From positions 1,178,001 to 1,242,000 of the forward strand of contig NZ_JACHJS010000001.1 of assembly GCF_014203755.1 (NCBI RefSeq): a stretch of DNA of 64,000 bases, in the 5' to 3' direction. The notes beneath the pieces are model-generated. The model saw only the letters and a program-made list of their open reading frames with translations, was not told the DNA's origin and did no database searches. The DNA is from Saccharothrix violaceirubra (GTDB lineage: Bacteria > Actinomycetota > Actinomycetes > Mycobacteriales > Pseudonocardiaceae). The position numbers and the translations under genes are program-made. Positions within the stretch are counted from its first letter, which is position 1. Each line of letters opens with the position of its first letter. Shown here one piece after another: positions 37,819 to 46,589 of this stretch.

Positions 37819-38907
37819 ATGAGGAAAGCCACCGCAGCCCTGCTCGGCGTGGTCGCGGGTGCGGTCGCGGTCACCGTGCGCGACGTGCCCGCCGCACTCG
37901 GCGCGACGCCACGCGACGAACGCGTCCTCCGCTCGCCCCGCTACCGCGACGGCCGCTTCCACAACGACGCGCCGACCAACTCCGCCCCCAGCGGCGGCGG
38001 CATGGCCAAGATCGTGCGCGACATGCTCGTCGGCAAGCAGCGCCGCCGTCCGTCCGGCGCCGTGCCGCTGGTCGCGCACCGCCCCGGCGACACCGCTCGC
38101 GGCCTGCACCTCACCTGGTACGGGCACGCCTCGACGCTCGTCGAGATCGACGGCGCGCGCATCCTGCTCGATCCGGTGTGGAGCGACCGGTGCTCGCCCT
38201 CGAGGCACGTCGGCCCGCGCCGCCTGCACCAGCCCCCGCACTCCCTCGCCGACGTCGGCGCGGTGGACGCGGTCGTCATCTCGCACGACCACTACGACCA
38301 CCTCGACCTGCCGACGATCCGCCGGCTCGTCCAGTCCACGACCGCGGTCTTCGTCGTGCCGCTGGGCATCGGCGCCCACCTGCGCCGGTGGCGGATCGCG
38401 GCCAACCGGATCGTCGAACTCGACTGGGACGAGTCGCACACCGTGGCGGGCGTGAAGCTCACCGCGACGGCCGCGCAGCACTTCTCCGGCCGAGGGTTCA
38501 AGCGCGACGTCACGCTCTGGGCGTCGTGGGTGATCGCCGGACCGGAGCACCGCGTCTACTACAGCGGCGACACCGGGTACTTCGACGGCTACGCGCGCAT
38601 CGGCGCCGAACACGGCCCGTTCGACGCGTCGCTCGTGCAGATCGGCGCGTACGGCGAGGGTTGGCCGGACATCCACATGACGCCCGAGGAGGGTGTGCGC
38701 GCACACCTCGACCTGCGCGGCGGCCTGCTGGTCCCGGTGCACTGGGCGACCTTCACCCTGGCGCTGCACGACTGGTCCGAACCGGTCGACCGGGTGTGGC
38801 GCGAGGCGAAGGCGCACGACGTGCCGCTCGCCGTGCCGCGTCCCGGTGAGCGCGTCGACGTGTCCACGCCACCGCCCGTCGACGGCTGGTGGCAGACGAT
38901 CGCCTGA
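37819..38907 (+). CDS. MBL-fold hydrolase, NAPE-PLD-like
   Basis: Metallo-beta-lactamase-fold protein, 362 aa. An N-terminal hydrophobic stretch ('ALLGVVAGAVAVTV') may anchor or export it. 'LTWYGHASTLVEIDGARILL' leads to the metal motif 'VVISHDHYDHLDLPTIRRL', then 'GDTGYFDGYARIG' and 'LVPVHWATFTLALHDWSEP'. This set matches the NAPE-PLD/UlaG-like group, which includes mycobacterial Rv0906. The likely substrate is a phosphodiester or lactone; unknown. ATG 37819, preceded by GGGGGCGG. The 1.4-kb repeat array begins 131 bp after its stop. Confidence 0.85.
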   Translation: MRKATAALLGVVAGAVAVTVRDVPAALGATPRDERVLRSPRYRDGRFHNDAPTNSAPSGGGMAKIVRDMLVGKQRRRPSGAVPLVAHRPGDTARGLHLTWYGHASTLVEIDGARILLDPVWSDRCSPSRHVGPRRLHQPPHSLADVGAVDAVVISHDHYDHLDLPTIRRLVQSTTAVFVVPLGIGAHLRRWRIAANRIVELDWDESHTVAGVKLTATAAQHFSGRGFKRDVTLWASWVIAGPEHRVYYSGDTGYFDGYARIGAEHGPFDASLVQIGAYGEGWPDIHMTPEEGVRAHLDLRGGLLVPVHWATFTLALHDWSEPVDRVWREAKAHDVPLAVPRPGERVDVSTPPPVDGWWQTIA

Positions 38908-39038
38908 TCGGCGATCGGCGGTGGTGGCCGCCGGATGACCCACGGCGTGCTCCGGGGCCGCCGGCCCCACCACGCGATCCACTGTGGAGCGATCCACGAC
39001 GGCACGGAAAGGCCTCGCGTACCTGTGACGGTCCGGGT

Positions 39039-40465
39039 ACAGAACCGCCGCTGTATACCCGTGTCGTGCGCTGAATCGCATCGCTGGCTCCGACCCGTGC
39101 GCGCCACTGCCGCCAGGTACTACGCCCGTTCGCGGAATCCCCGTCACATACCAGGCCTGTGCTCGGAACCGCGCTTCCGAGCAGAGCCGTGCCCGGCACC
39201 GCGCTTCAGTCCCGGGCCGTGCCCGGAACCGCGCTTCCGGCCAGCGTCGTGCGCGGCACCGCGGCAACGTACCGGGCCCGTGAGCGAAACCTGTCTCCGT
39301 GGACGGGCCGCTCACGGAAACGCGGTCGCGTACCCCATCCGTTGCCGGAACCGCGCTTCCGCGCCCAAGCCGTGCGCGGACCCGCGTCGCGTACCGGTCC
39401 GTGTGCCGAACCGTGTTTCTGTGCGCTTCCGTGCCCGCGCTACACGGAACCGGCATCGCATACCGAGCCGGTGCCCGGAACCGACCTACTGCCTCCAGGT
39501 CCTGCACGGAACTGCGGTCGCGTGCCCGGTCCGGGCGGTATCGCGCTGCTGTGTCGACGCTGCGTGAGGACCGGCAGTCCGGTTCCGGATCTGTGTCCGG
39601 AACCCGCTTCGGTGCCCAGGTCGTGCGCGTAGCCACCGTCGCGACCCGACCGGCGTGCGGTATCGCGCTGCTGTATCGGCGTCGCACTCGGAACTGCGGT
39701 CGCGTACCAATCCCGTGTCCGGAACCGTGCTTCTGTGCCCGGCCCGTGCGCGGAGTCGCGGTCGCGTACCCGGTTCGCGTACGGCATCGCGCTTCCATAC
39801 CGGCTCTGTACGCGGACCCACGGTCCGGTGCCGAGCCTGTGGCCTGAACCGTGCTTCTGTAGCCGAGTTGTGCACGGGACCGCTGTCGCGACCCGACCTG
39901 GGTGGGGAATCGCGCTGCTGTGCCGGGGCTGCGCGCGGACCAACGGTCCGGTTAGGGCACTGCATCGGAACCCTGCCGCTGTGTCGGGTCGTGCTAGGAG
40001 TTGTGATCGCGTATCCGGTTCGCATGCGGCGTCGCGCCGCTGTGGCGGCGCTGCGCGCGGACCCGTGGTCCGGTTCAGGGCCCGTGTCCGGAACGTGCTT
40101 CTGTGACCAGCCCGTGCGCGGAGTCGCGGTCGCGTACCTGGTTCGCGTGCGGAACCGTGCCTCTGTCCCAGGCCGTGCGCGGAACCGCCGTCGGTGTGCC
40201 CGGTTCGGCTACCGAACCGTGTTTTCGTACCGTGCCAATGCGCGAAACCGCGTCCGGTCGTGGACCCGTGTGCGCAAAGGGGTTCCCTTCTCGCGTTGGG
40301 TGCCCAGGCGCGTCCCCGTGCCCGGCCCGGCTACGGAATCGTGCTTCCGTGTCCGGACCGGGTGAGGAACCGTGCTTTCGTAACCGGGCCGGGTGCGGGA
40401 TCCCGGTTCTGTGTCGGCGCGGTGTACGTAACGCGGTCGCGTGCCCTCCACCGTGCCAGGCCGGG
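39039..40465. repeat. Minisatellite: about 46 degenerate 30-31-bp units with 122-124-bp superperiod
   Basis: The whole stretch from MBL gene to rsmD (38908-40501) is non-coding. It is built of head-to-tail 30-31-bp units, approximate consensus CGGAACCGCGCTTCYGTRCC then 4 variable bases and CCGTGCG. In 39476-40330 units alternate in four classes: A (GAACCGTGCTTCTG), B (GTCGCGGTCGCGTACC), C (TCGCGCTGCTGTG), D (GGACCCACGGTCCGGT). Class A recurs at 39476, 39598, 39720, 39844, 39966, 40089 and 40212. Units are not multiples of three, so no protein repeat is maintained. There are no spacers of unique sequence, unlike CRISPR. The array ends about 36 bp before rsmD. Confidence 0.9.
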
Positions 40466-40501
40466 CACGGACCCGCCCCGCCCGCCTGGGACGATGGTCC
40501 G

Positions 40502-41068
40502 GTGACCAGGATCGTGGCGGGCGTCGTCGGCGGACGTCGGCTCAAGGTGCCGCCGCGCGGCACACGGCCGACCTCCGAGCGGGTGCGCGAGGCGCTCTTC
40601 AACTCCCTCACCACGCTGGTCGACCTCGACGGCGCGCACGTCCTCGACCTCTACGCCGGCTCCGGCGCGCTCGGCTTCGAAGCGCTGTCCCGCGGTGCCG
40701 TCGCGGCCACGTTCGTCGAATCCGACAAGCAGGCCGCCGACGTCCTCAAAGCCAACGCCCGTACCCTCGCCCTCCCCGGTGCCACCGTCCTCAACCGCAC
40801 GGCCGAGACCGCCGTCGCCGTCGCACCGGCCGCGTCGTTCGACATCGTGTTCGCCGACCCGCCGTACGCCGTCGACGAGGTCCGCCTCGGCCGCGTCCTG
40901 GCCCTGCTGGTCGTCAACGGCTGGACCGCGCCGGACGCCGTCGTGGTCGTCGAGCGGGCCGCGCGCGACCCCGAACCGACGTGGCCGGCGGGCCTGGAAC
41001 CGTTGCGCACCAAGCGTTATGGGGACACCGCACTGCACTGGGCGGAACGGTCCGGCGTCACCGGGTGA
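40502..41068 (+). CDS. rsmD: 16S rRNA (guanine966-N2)-methyltransferase
   Basis: RsmD, 188 aa, methylates G966 of 16S rRNA using S-adenosylmethionine. It begins 'VTRIVAGVVGGRRLKVPPRG', with 'TRPTSERVREALFNSL' and SAM motif 'VLDLYAGSGALGFEALSRG'. The catalytic motif is 'FDIVFADPPYAVDE'. GTG start. coaD follows after 54 bp, the usual rsmD-coaD pairing. The reading frame stays open into the minisatellite, but homology starts only at 40502. Confidence 0.94.
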   Translation: MTRIVAGVVGGRRLKVPPRGTRPTSERVREALFNSLTTLVDLDGAHVLDLYAGSGALGFEALSRGAVAATFVESDKQAADVLKANARTLALPGATVLNRTAETAVAVAPAASFDIVFADPPYAVDEVRLGRVLALLVVNGWTAPDAVVVVERAARDPEPTWPAGLEPLRTKRYGDTALHWAERSGVTG

Positions 41069-41122
41069 CGCCGCACACGGAGTCGAGTTGACGCGTCCGA
41101 CCGGGTGCTACCGTCCGGGACC

Positions 41123-41605
41123 ATGACGCGCGCCGTGTGCCCCGGCTCCTACGACCCGGCCACCAACGGACACCTCGACATCATCGGCCGGGCGGCGAAG
41201 CTGTTCGACGAGGTGGTCGTCGCCGTGCTGATCAACAAGAACAAGCGCACGCTGTTCTCCGTCGAGGAACGCACCGAGATGCTGCGCGAGGTCACCGCCC
41301 AGTGGCCCAACGTGCGCGTCGACTCCTGGCACGGCCTGCTCGTCGACTACTGCCGCGAGAACGACATCAAGGCCATCGTGAAGGGCCTGCGCGCGGTCAG
41401 CGACTACGACTACGAGCTGCAGATGGCGCAGATGAACCACCAGCTCTCCGGCGTCGACACCCTCTTCATGCCGACCAACCCGCTCTACAGCTTCCTGGCC
41501 AGCTCGCTGGTCAAGGACGTGGCGACCTACGGCGGCGACGTGTCCAGCCTGCTGCCCCCCTCGATCCTCCATCGGCTGAACCTGCGCCTGGCCGAACGCC
41601 GCTGA
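41123..41605 (+). CDS. coaD: Phosphopantetheine adenylyltransferase
   Basis: CoaD, 160 aa, penultimate step of coenzyme A synthesis (4'-phosphopantetheine + ATP). 'AVCPGSYDPATNGHLDIIGR' holds the T/HxGH nucleotide motif, 'IVKGLRAVSDYDYELQMAQM' the substrate site, and 'YSFLASSLVKDVATYGGDVS' the C-terminal signature. ATG 41123; TACCGT (41109-41114) is 8 nt upstream and no ribosome binding site is visible, so it may have a leaderless transcript. Confidence 0.96.
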   Translation: MTRAVCPGSYDPATNGHLDIIGRAAKLFDEVVVAVLINKNKRTLFSVEERTEMLREVTAQWPNVRVDSWHGLLVDYCRENDIKAIVKGLRAVSDYDYELQMAQMNHQLSGVDTLFMPTNPLYSFLASSLVKDVATYGGDVSSLLPPSILHRLNLRLAERR

Positions 41606-41662
41606 CCGGGTCCCCCGCGCGTCCTCCACACCGTCCCGGCCCGCGCAGGGCACACTGGTCAC

Positions 41663-42403
41663 GTGGCGACCACGGGTGAGGGGAGTGACGTGTACCGGGT
41701 GTTCGAGGCCCTCGACGAGCTGGTCACGATCGTCGAGGAGGCGCGCGGCGTGCCGATGACCTCCGGCTGCGTCGTGCCGCGCGGCGACGTGCTCGAACTG
41801 CTCGACGACGTGCGCGACGCGATCCCCGGCGAACTCGACGACGCCCAGGACGTGCTCGACCACCGCGACGAGCTGATCGGCAAGGCGCAGCACGAGCTGG
41901 ACACGGCGACCAGCAAGGCGCGGTCGGACGCGGACCGGATCGTGGGCGAGGCGCAGCACGAGGCCGAGCGGATGCTCTCCGAGGCCCGCGCCCGCGCCGA
42001 GCGGATGGTCGCGGAGGCCGAGGACCAGGCCCAGCGCACGGTCGTCACCGGCCGCCAGGAGTACGAGGACCTGGTCGGCCGCGCGCACGCCGAGGCGGAC
42101 CGCATGATCCAGGCCGGTCGCGCGGGCTACGAGCGCGCGATCGAGGAGGGCCGCGCCGAGCAGTCCCGCCTGGTCGACCAGACCGAGGTGGTGCGTGCCG
42201 CGCACGCCGAGTCCGCGCGGGTCGTCGAGTCCGCGCAGACCGAGTCGATGCGCCTGCGCGGCGAGTGCGACGCCTATGTGGACGGGAAACTGGCCGACTT
42301 CGAGGACCTGCTCGCGCACACCCTGCGCAGCGTCGGCAAGGGTCGTTCGCACCTGCGCGGCCCGGCCGTCGCGGGCGCCGCGCCGTTCGACTACCACGAC
42401 TGA
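41663..42403 (+). CDS. sepIVA: SepIVA-like DivIVA-family division protein
   Basis: 246 aa, with an N-terminal segment 'YRVFEALDELVTIVEEARGV' and 'VPRGDVLELLDDVRDAIPGE' followed by a long coiled coil of AEAxR/AERM heptads. The C-terminus is short. The mycobacterial gene at this position, between coaD and the DUF177 gene, is SepIVA (Rv2927c), a DivIVA-like factor of septation and peptidoglycan control. GTG start. With the FilP-like protein at 33-34 kb it gives two polarity/septum scaffold candidates in the window. Confidence 0.85.
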   Translation: MATTGEGSDVYRVFEALDELVTIVEEARGVPMTSGCVVPRGDVLELLDDVRDAIPGELDDAQDVLDHRDELIGKAQHELDTATSKARSDADRIVGEAQHEAERMLSEARARAERMVAEAEDQAQRTVVTGRQEYEDLVGRAHAEADRMIQAGRAGYERAIEEGRAEQSRLVDQTEVVRAAHAESARVVESAQTESMRLRGECDAYVDGKLADFEDLLAHTLRSVGKGRSHLRGPAVAGAAPFDYHD

Positions 42404-42498
42404 CACGACCTTCGACCTGCCGATTTCACGACCGGGCCGGTTGTCCCGTACCCTTGACCGGCTGGCCGTGGTAAGTCGCCCTCCAGCACACCACCATC

Positions 42499-43086
42499 AT
42501 GTCTGAGCACCGTCACGCCTCCGCGCGTCCTTCAGCCACCGGGCCCTGGGTCATCGACACCAGGGACCTCGGTCGTCGCGCGGGCTCTTCACGCGCGTAC
42601 CGCAGGTCGGTTCCCGCCGAAGGTGTCGGTCTGCTGGGCGTGATCGCGGTACCGCCCGGCGGCGAGGTCGACCTCGACGTGCTGCTGGAATCGGTGGTCG
42701 AGGGCGTACTGGTGACGGGCAGGGCCTCGACGGCGGTCGAAGGGGAGTGCTCGCGCTGCCTCGAACCGCTGACCGACGAGGTCGCGGTCGAGTTGACGGA
42801 GCTGTACGCCTACCCGGACAGCGCCACCGACGAGACCACCGAGGAGGACGAGGTGAGTCGGCTCGCCGACGACCTGGTCGACCTCGAACCGGTGGTGCGC
42901 GACGCGATCGTGCTCGCGCTGCCGCAGGTGCCGCTGTGCTCGCCGGACTGCCCGGGGCTGTGCGTCGATTGCGGTGGCAGGCTGGCCGAACTCGGCCCCG
43001 ACCACGGGCATGAGACGATGGACCCCCGGTGGGCCGCTCTTCAGGAGCGGTTCGGCGGGAATCGTGACAATCCAGAGGAGAACTAG
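42499..43086 (+). CDS. DUF177 (YceD) protein
   Basis: 195-aa YceD/DUF177 protein, regularly found just before rpmF. '[20 protein letters not shown]' starts the domain; two Cys clusters ('[11 protein letters not shown]' and '[18 protein letters not shown]') may bind zinc. In plants and E. coli the family affects 23S rRNA processing, which suits the ribosomal neighbours rpmF and rnc. ATG at 42499; rpmF starts 2 bp after its stop. Confidence 0.9.
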   Translation: MSEHRHASARPSATGPWVIDTRDLGRRAGSSRAYRRSVPAEGVGLLGVIAVPPGGEVDLDVLLESVVEGVLVTGRASTAVEGECSRCLEPLTDEVAVELTELYAYPDSATDETTEEDEVSRLADDLVDLEPVVRDAIVLALPQVPLCSPDCPGLCVDCGGRLAELGPDHGHETMDPRWAALQERFGGNRDNPEEN

Positions 43087-43088
43087 TC

Positions 43089-43271
43089 GTGGCCGTCCCG
43101 AAGCGGAAGATGTCGCGCTCGAACACGCGCTCGCGCCGCGCTCAGTGGAAGACGTCCGCCGTGCACCTGGTGGCCTGCTCGAACCGGGCGTGCCGTCAGC
43201 CCAAGCCCCAGCACGTCACCTGCCCGTCCTGCGGCCAGTACGACGGCCGCCAGGTCGTTCAGCCGGCCTGA
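43089..43271 (+). CDS. rpmF: 50S ribosomal protein L32
   Basis: L32, 60 aa: '[20 protein letters not shown]' and a zinc ribbon '[20 protein letters not shown]' with PSCG. The four Cys residues mark the zinc-containing form. GTG start with AGAGGAG upstream; follows DUF177 after 2 bp. rnc starts 27 bp downstream, a single operon. Confidence 0.96.
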   Translation: MAVPKRKMSRSNTRSRRAQWKTSAVHLVACSNRACRQPKPQHVTCPSCGQYDGRQVVQPA

Positions 43272-43298
43272 TCCCTCTGGCGAAGGTAGCGGCGAACA

Positions 43299-44102
43299 GT
43301 GGGGGGTAGGTCGTCGCGCGGTCGGTCCGCCGACAGCGCCCCGTTGCTCGAAGCGCTCGGCGTCCCGTTGGACGCCGAGCTGCTGACACTCGCACTCACA
43401 CACAGGTCCTACGCGTACGAGAACGGCGGGCTCCCGCCGAACGAGCGTCTCGAGTTCCTCGGCGACGTCGTTCTCGGTCTCGTGGTCACCGACCACCTTT
43501 ACCGCACGCATCCCGACCTGCCCGAGGGTCAGCTCGCCAAGCTCCGTGCGAGCGTGGTGAACATGCACGCGTTGGCGGGCGTGGCCAGGGGACTCGGCGA
43601 CGACGGGCTCGGCGGTCATCTGCTGCTCGGTCGTGGCGAGGAACTGACCGGCGGGCGCGACAAGGCGAGCATCCTCGCGGACGGTCTCGAGGCCGTCATC
43701 GGTGCGGTGTACCTGCAATTCGGTATCGACACCGCGCGTCAAGTTGTCCACCGCCTGTTCGACCCGCTGCTGGCCGAAGCGCCACTGCGGGGCGCGGGGT
43801 TGGACTGGAAGACCAGCTTGCAGGAACTGACCGCGTCGGCAGGGCTCGGCGTGCCCGAGTACCGGGTGGACGACCAGGGCCCCGACCACCGCAAGGAGTT
43901 CACCGCGACGGTGTTCGTCGGTGGTCAGGCCCACGGCTCCGGCGACGGGCGCACGAAGAAGGAAGCCGAGCAGAAGGCGGCCGAGGCCGCCTACCACGTG
44001 CTGGAGCGGGCCAAGGCCAAGCAGGACAAGGCCGCGTCCGGGAACGGCCACGCTGCCGGTGGGACCACCTCATCGCAGACCTCATCCTCCGAGGAAGACT
44101 GA
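43299..44102 (+). CDS. rnc: Ribonuclease III
   Basis: RNase III, 267 aa, cleaves double-stranded RNA in rRNA and mRNA maturation. The catalytic signature '[20 protein letters not shown]' is near residue 47, with '[20 protein letters not shown]' carrying the second acidic pair. The dsRNA-binding domain spans about 165-235 ('[20 protein letters not shown]', '[20 protein letters not shown]'), followed by a disordered Ser/Thr tail. GTG start, operon with DUF177-rpmF. Confidence 0.95.
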   Translation: MGGRSSRGRSADSAPLLEALGVPLDAELLTLALTHRSYAYENGGLPPNERLEFLGDVVLGLVVTDHLYRTHPDLPEGQLAKLRASVVNMHALAGVARGLGDDGLGGHLLLGRGEELTGGRDKASILADGLEAVIGAVYLQFGIDTARQVVHRLFDPLLAEAPLRGAGLDWKTSLQELTASAGLGVPEYRVDDQGPDHRKEFTATVFVGGQAHGSGDGRTKKEAEQKAAEAAYHVLERAKAKQDKAASGNGHAAGGTTSSQTSSSEED

Positions 44103-44109
44103 CGCCGTT

Positions 44110-44334
44110 ATGTTTGCCACGAACGTCCGGACGACCCGGCGCGCACGCCACACGCGACCGGCCCGCCCGCTGAACGCCTCCCGCAGCGGTGGCATCCAGG
44201 GCCTGGTCCTGGTCCGCGACACCGCCCAGGCGGGCGGCTGGATGCTCAAGCCGACCAAGCCACAGGCCGCCGCGTACGAGATGCTCGAAGAGCTCGAACG
44301 CGCCGAGGCCGAGGGCACCACCACCGAGGACTGA
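44110..44334 (+). CDS. Small basic hypothetical protein between rnc and mutM
   Basis: 74-aa ORF from ATG 44110, filling the gap between the rnc stop and mutM start. The N-terminus is strongly basic ('[15 protein letters not shown]'), the middle reads '[20 protein letters not shown]', the end is acidic ('[11 protein letters not shown]'). I do not recognise a family. Spacing (7 bp after rnc, 10 bp before mutM) and the defined stop favour a real operon gene; the only purine-rich site (GAGGAAG) lies about 13 nt upstream. Confidence 0.6.
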   Translation: MFATNVRTTRRARHTRPARPLNASRSGGIQGLVLVRDTAQAGGWMLKPTKPQAAAYEMLEELERAEAEGTTTED

Positions 44335-44344
44335 CGCTCCGACC

Positions 44345-45220
44345 GTGCCCGAACTGCCCGAGGTCGAGGTCGTCCGTCGCGGTCTGCACGAGCACGTCGC
44401 GGGTCGCACCATCACTTCGGTCGAAGTGCTGCACGCCCGCGCGATCCGCCGCCACCTGCCGGGGGCGGCGGATTTCGCCGTGCGCCTGACCGGACAGCGC
44501 ATGGAGGCCGCGCGTCGGCGCGGCAAATACCTGTGGGTCGACCTGTCCGGCGGTGACGCGTTGCTCGCGCACCTGGGGATGAGCGGCCAGATGCTGGTGC
44601 AACCGGTCGACGCACCGGACGAGAAGCACCTCCGGGTCCGCCTGCGCTTCGACGACGGCGGACCGGAGCTGAGATTCGTCGACCAGCGCACGTTCGGCGG
44701 ACTCATGGTCGCGGACCTCGTCGAGGTGGACGGCACGTCCCTGCCGGACGAGGTCGCGCACATCGCCCGCGACCCGCTCGACCCGGAGTTCGACCTGTCG
44801 GCCGCGGTGCGGGCGCTGCGGCGCAAGCGGACCGAGGTCAAACGCGCGCTGCTGGACCAGACGCTGGTGTCGGGGATCGGGAACATCTACGCGGACGAGG
44901 CGTTGTGGCGCACCCGGCTGCACGGCCTGCGGCCCACCGCGAAGCTGACCGCGGCACAGGGTGTCGAACTGCTCGGGCACGCCACCGAGGTGATGCGCGA
45001 AGCACTGGGGCAGGGCGGCACGTCCTTCGACGCGCTCTACGTCAACGTGAACGGGCAGTCGGGGTATTTCGACCGGTCCCTCGCGGCCTACGGGCAGGAG
45101 GACCGGCCCTGTTCGCGATGCGGAACCGCGATCGTCCGGGAACCCTTCATGAACAGGTCCTCGTATTCCTGTCCCCGGTGTCAACCCCGACCGCGTTCGG
45201 CGGTGCGGCCGATCGGCTAG
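44345..45220 (+). CDS. mutM: Formamidopyrimidine-DNA glycosylase
   Basis: Fpg/MutM, 291 aa, removes 8-oxoguanine and formamidopyrimidines. It starts '[20 protein letters not shown]' with the catalytic N-terminal Pro and Glu. Lys in '[11 protein letters not shown]' and '[20 protein letters not shown]' follow, and the C-terminal zinc finger is '[20 protein letters not shown]' plus CPRC. GTG start at 44345; the upstream open frame overlaps the small ORF and is not used. The stop overlaps the convergent marR stop by 4 bp. Confidence 0.96.
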   Translation: MPELPEVEVVRRGLHEHVAGRTITSVEVLHARAIRRHLPGAADFAVRLTGQRMEAARRRGKYLWVDLSGGDALLAHLGMSGQMLVQPVDAPDEKHLRVRLRFDDGGPELRFVDQRTFGGLMVADLVEVDGTSLPDEVAHIARDPLDPEFDLSAAVRALRRKRTEVKRALLDQTLVSGIGNIYADEALWRTRLHGLRPTAKLTAAQGVELLGHATEVMREALGQGGTSFDALYVNVNGQSGYFDRSLAAYGQEDRPCSRCGTAIVREPFMNRSSYSCPRCQPRPRSAVRPIG

Positions 45221-45657
45221 CCGCGTGAGTGCGGATCGGCCAGTCGGCGCAGCAGTGAGGTGGCCAGGCGGAGGCTCTCCAGTTCCGCCTCGGTGAGCCG
45301 GGAAAGGCGGTCGGAGAGCAGTTCCGCTTCGCCGTGCGCGAGTGAGGCAATCGTTTCCCGACCGGCTCCGGTGAGTTCCACGATCGTCGCGCGGCCGTCG
45401 GCGGGATCGGGTTCGCGGCGGACGAGACCACCCGATTCCAGGCCGGTCACGACGGTCGTCGCGGTCGGTTGGGAGCACAGTGCACGGACCGCGATCTCGC
45501 CGATACGCATGGGTCCCTGCGTCGAGAGTTCCGAAAGTACGAGCAGTTGCGTGGGCTGGAGTCGCTTCACCGGAGCGGCCTGGCGAAGACTGCGGATCAG
45601 CCGGTGAACGGCAACCACGAGTTGTAAGGCATCCTGATTGGTCACACTGGCGGTCAT
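45217..45657 (-). CDS. MarR-family transcriptional regulator
   Basis: 146 aa winged-helix regulator: '[20 protein letters not shown]', recognition region '[20 protein letters not shown]', wing '[20 protein letters not shown]'. Such proteins usually respond to phenolic compounds, oxidants or drugs. Two palindromes directly upstream (45674-45690, 45694-45709) point to autoregulation. No obvious target gene is divergent; the next gene over is a KdpE-like regulator 200 bp away. Confidence 0.9.
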   Translation of the reverse strand: MTASVTNQDALQLVVAVHRLIRSLRQAAPVKRLQPTQLLVLSELSTQGPMRIGEIAVRALCSQPTATTVVTGLESGGLVRREPDPADGRATIVELTGAGRETIASLAHGEAELLSDRLSRLTEAELESLRLATSLLRRLADPHSRG

Positions 45658-45673
45658 AGCGGACCTCCTCGTG

Positions 45674-45709
45674 GCTCACTGGCAGTGAGCGGTTGTCCGA
45701 ATTCGGACA
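45674..45709. promoter_or_regulatory. Two stacked palindromes upstream of marR
   Basis: GCTCACT-GGC-AGTGAGC (45674-45690), then TGTCCGAATTCGGACA (45694-45709), a perfect 16-bp palindrome. The first is 17 bp before the marR ATG. Two different sequences imply either two regulators or one operator plus a promoter-proximal site. Confidence 0.65.
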
Positions 45710-45901
45710 GGACATTCGCACTATCGCAGTACTCCTGTCCAGCAAACTGATTCATTCGCACCCGGATGTACTCATCGGCGCCGCAAGCATGCGGGCCTAG
45801 GGGTGTGAATGCGGCATTAATGGCCGACGGGTCGGCGTCAAGGGTGCGTCAAGACCTGACGTTACCGACTCCGCGTGCTCCCGCGCGCGTAGTGTCACAG
45901 C

Positions 45902-46582
45902 GTGACGAAGGTGCTCGTGGTCGACGACGAACCGCAGATCGTGCGCGCGTTGCGGATCAACCTGTCGGCGCGCGGCTACCGGGTGCTGACCGCCTCCGAC
46001 GGCGCGTCCGCGTTGGCGGTCGCGGCCGAGGGACGGCCGGACGTGGTCGTGCTCGACCTCGGGCTGCCCGACCTGGACGGCACCGAGGTGATCTCGGGCC
46101 TGCGCGGGTGGACCACCGTGCCGATCATCGTGCTGTCGGCGCGCACCGACTCGACCGACAAGGTCGAGGCGCTCGACGCGGGCGCCGACGACTACGTGAC
46201 CAAGCCGTTCGGCATGGACGAACTGCTCGCCCGCCTGCGTGCCGCCGTGCGCCGGTCCGCGGTGTCGCACGACGTCGGCGACCCGGTCGTGCGCACCGCG
46301 TCGTTCGTGGTCGACCTGGCGGCGAAGAAGGTGCACCGCGAGGGCGTCGAGGTGCACCTGACGCCGACGGAGTGGGGCGTGCTGGAGCTGCTGGCCCGCA
46401 ACCAGGGCCGGCTTGTCGCGCAGAAGCAGCTCCTCCAGGAGGTGTGGGGACCCGCGTACGCGAAGGAGACCCACTACCTGCGCGTGTACCTGGCGCAGTT
46501 GCGTCGCAAGCTCGAACCGGAACCCGCGCGTCCGCGGCACCTGGTGACCGAACCCGGCATGGGGTACCGGTTCGAGCCGTGA
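45902..46582 (+). CDS. OmpR-family response regulator, KdpE-like, no partner kinase
   Basis: 226 aa. The receiver domain has 'KVLVVDDEPQIVRALRINLS', phospho-acceptor Asp in 'DVVVLDLGLPDLDGTEVI', and Lys in 'DDYVTKPFGMDELLARLRAA'. The winged helix follows with 'VHLTPTEWGVLELLARNQGR' and 'HYLRVYLAQLRRKLEPEPAR'. The sequence style is that of KdpE, which controls potassium uptake, but no kdpD or kdpABC lies within the window. GTG start with TAGTGT (45890-45895) 6 nt upstream, probably leaderless. Confidence 0.88.
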   Translation: MTKVLVVDDEPQIVRALRINLSARGYRVLTASDGASALAVAAEGRPDVVVLDLGLPDLDGTEVISGLRGWTTVPIIVLSARTDSTDKVEALDAGADDYVTKPFGMDELLARLRAAVRRSAVSHDVGDPVVRTASFVVDLAAKKVHREGVEVHLTPTEWGVLELLARNQGRLVAQKQLLQEVWGPAYAKETHYLRVYLAQLRRKLEPEPARPRHLVTEPGMGYRFEP

Positions 46583-46589
46583 CCGCCGC

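Noticed and set aside
34224..37874. A 1216-codon open frame on the minus strand
   Set aside because: It is exactly antisense to pyc, has no recognisable domain, and arises from GC-rich third positions.
39039..40465. CRISPR array
   Set aside because: Units are contiguous and degenerate, with no unique spacers, no constant repeat and no cas genes in the window.
37798..40614. Long open frames on both strands through the minisatellite (for example 39155-40365 plus, up to 39798 minus)
   Set aside because: Stops are rare at this GC content, the frame changes with each 30/31-bp unit, and no consistent protein repeat, ribosome binding site or homology is visible.
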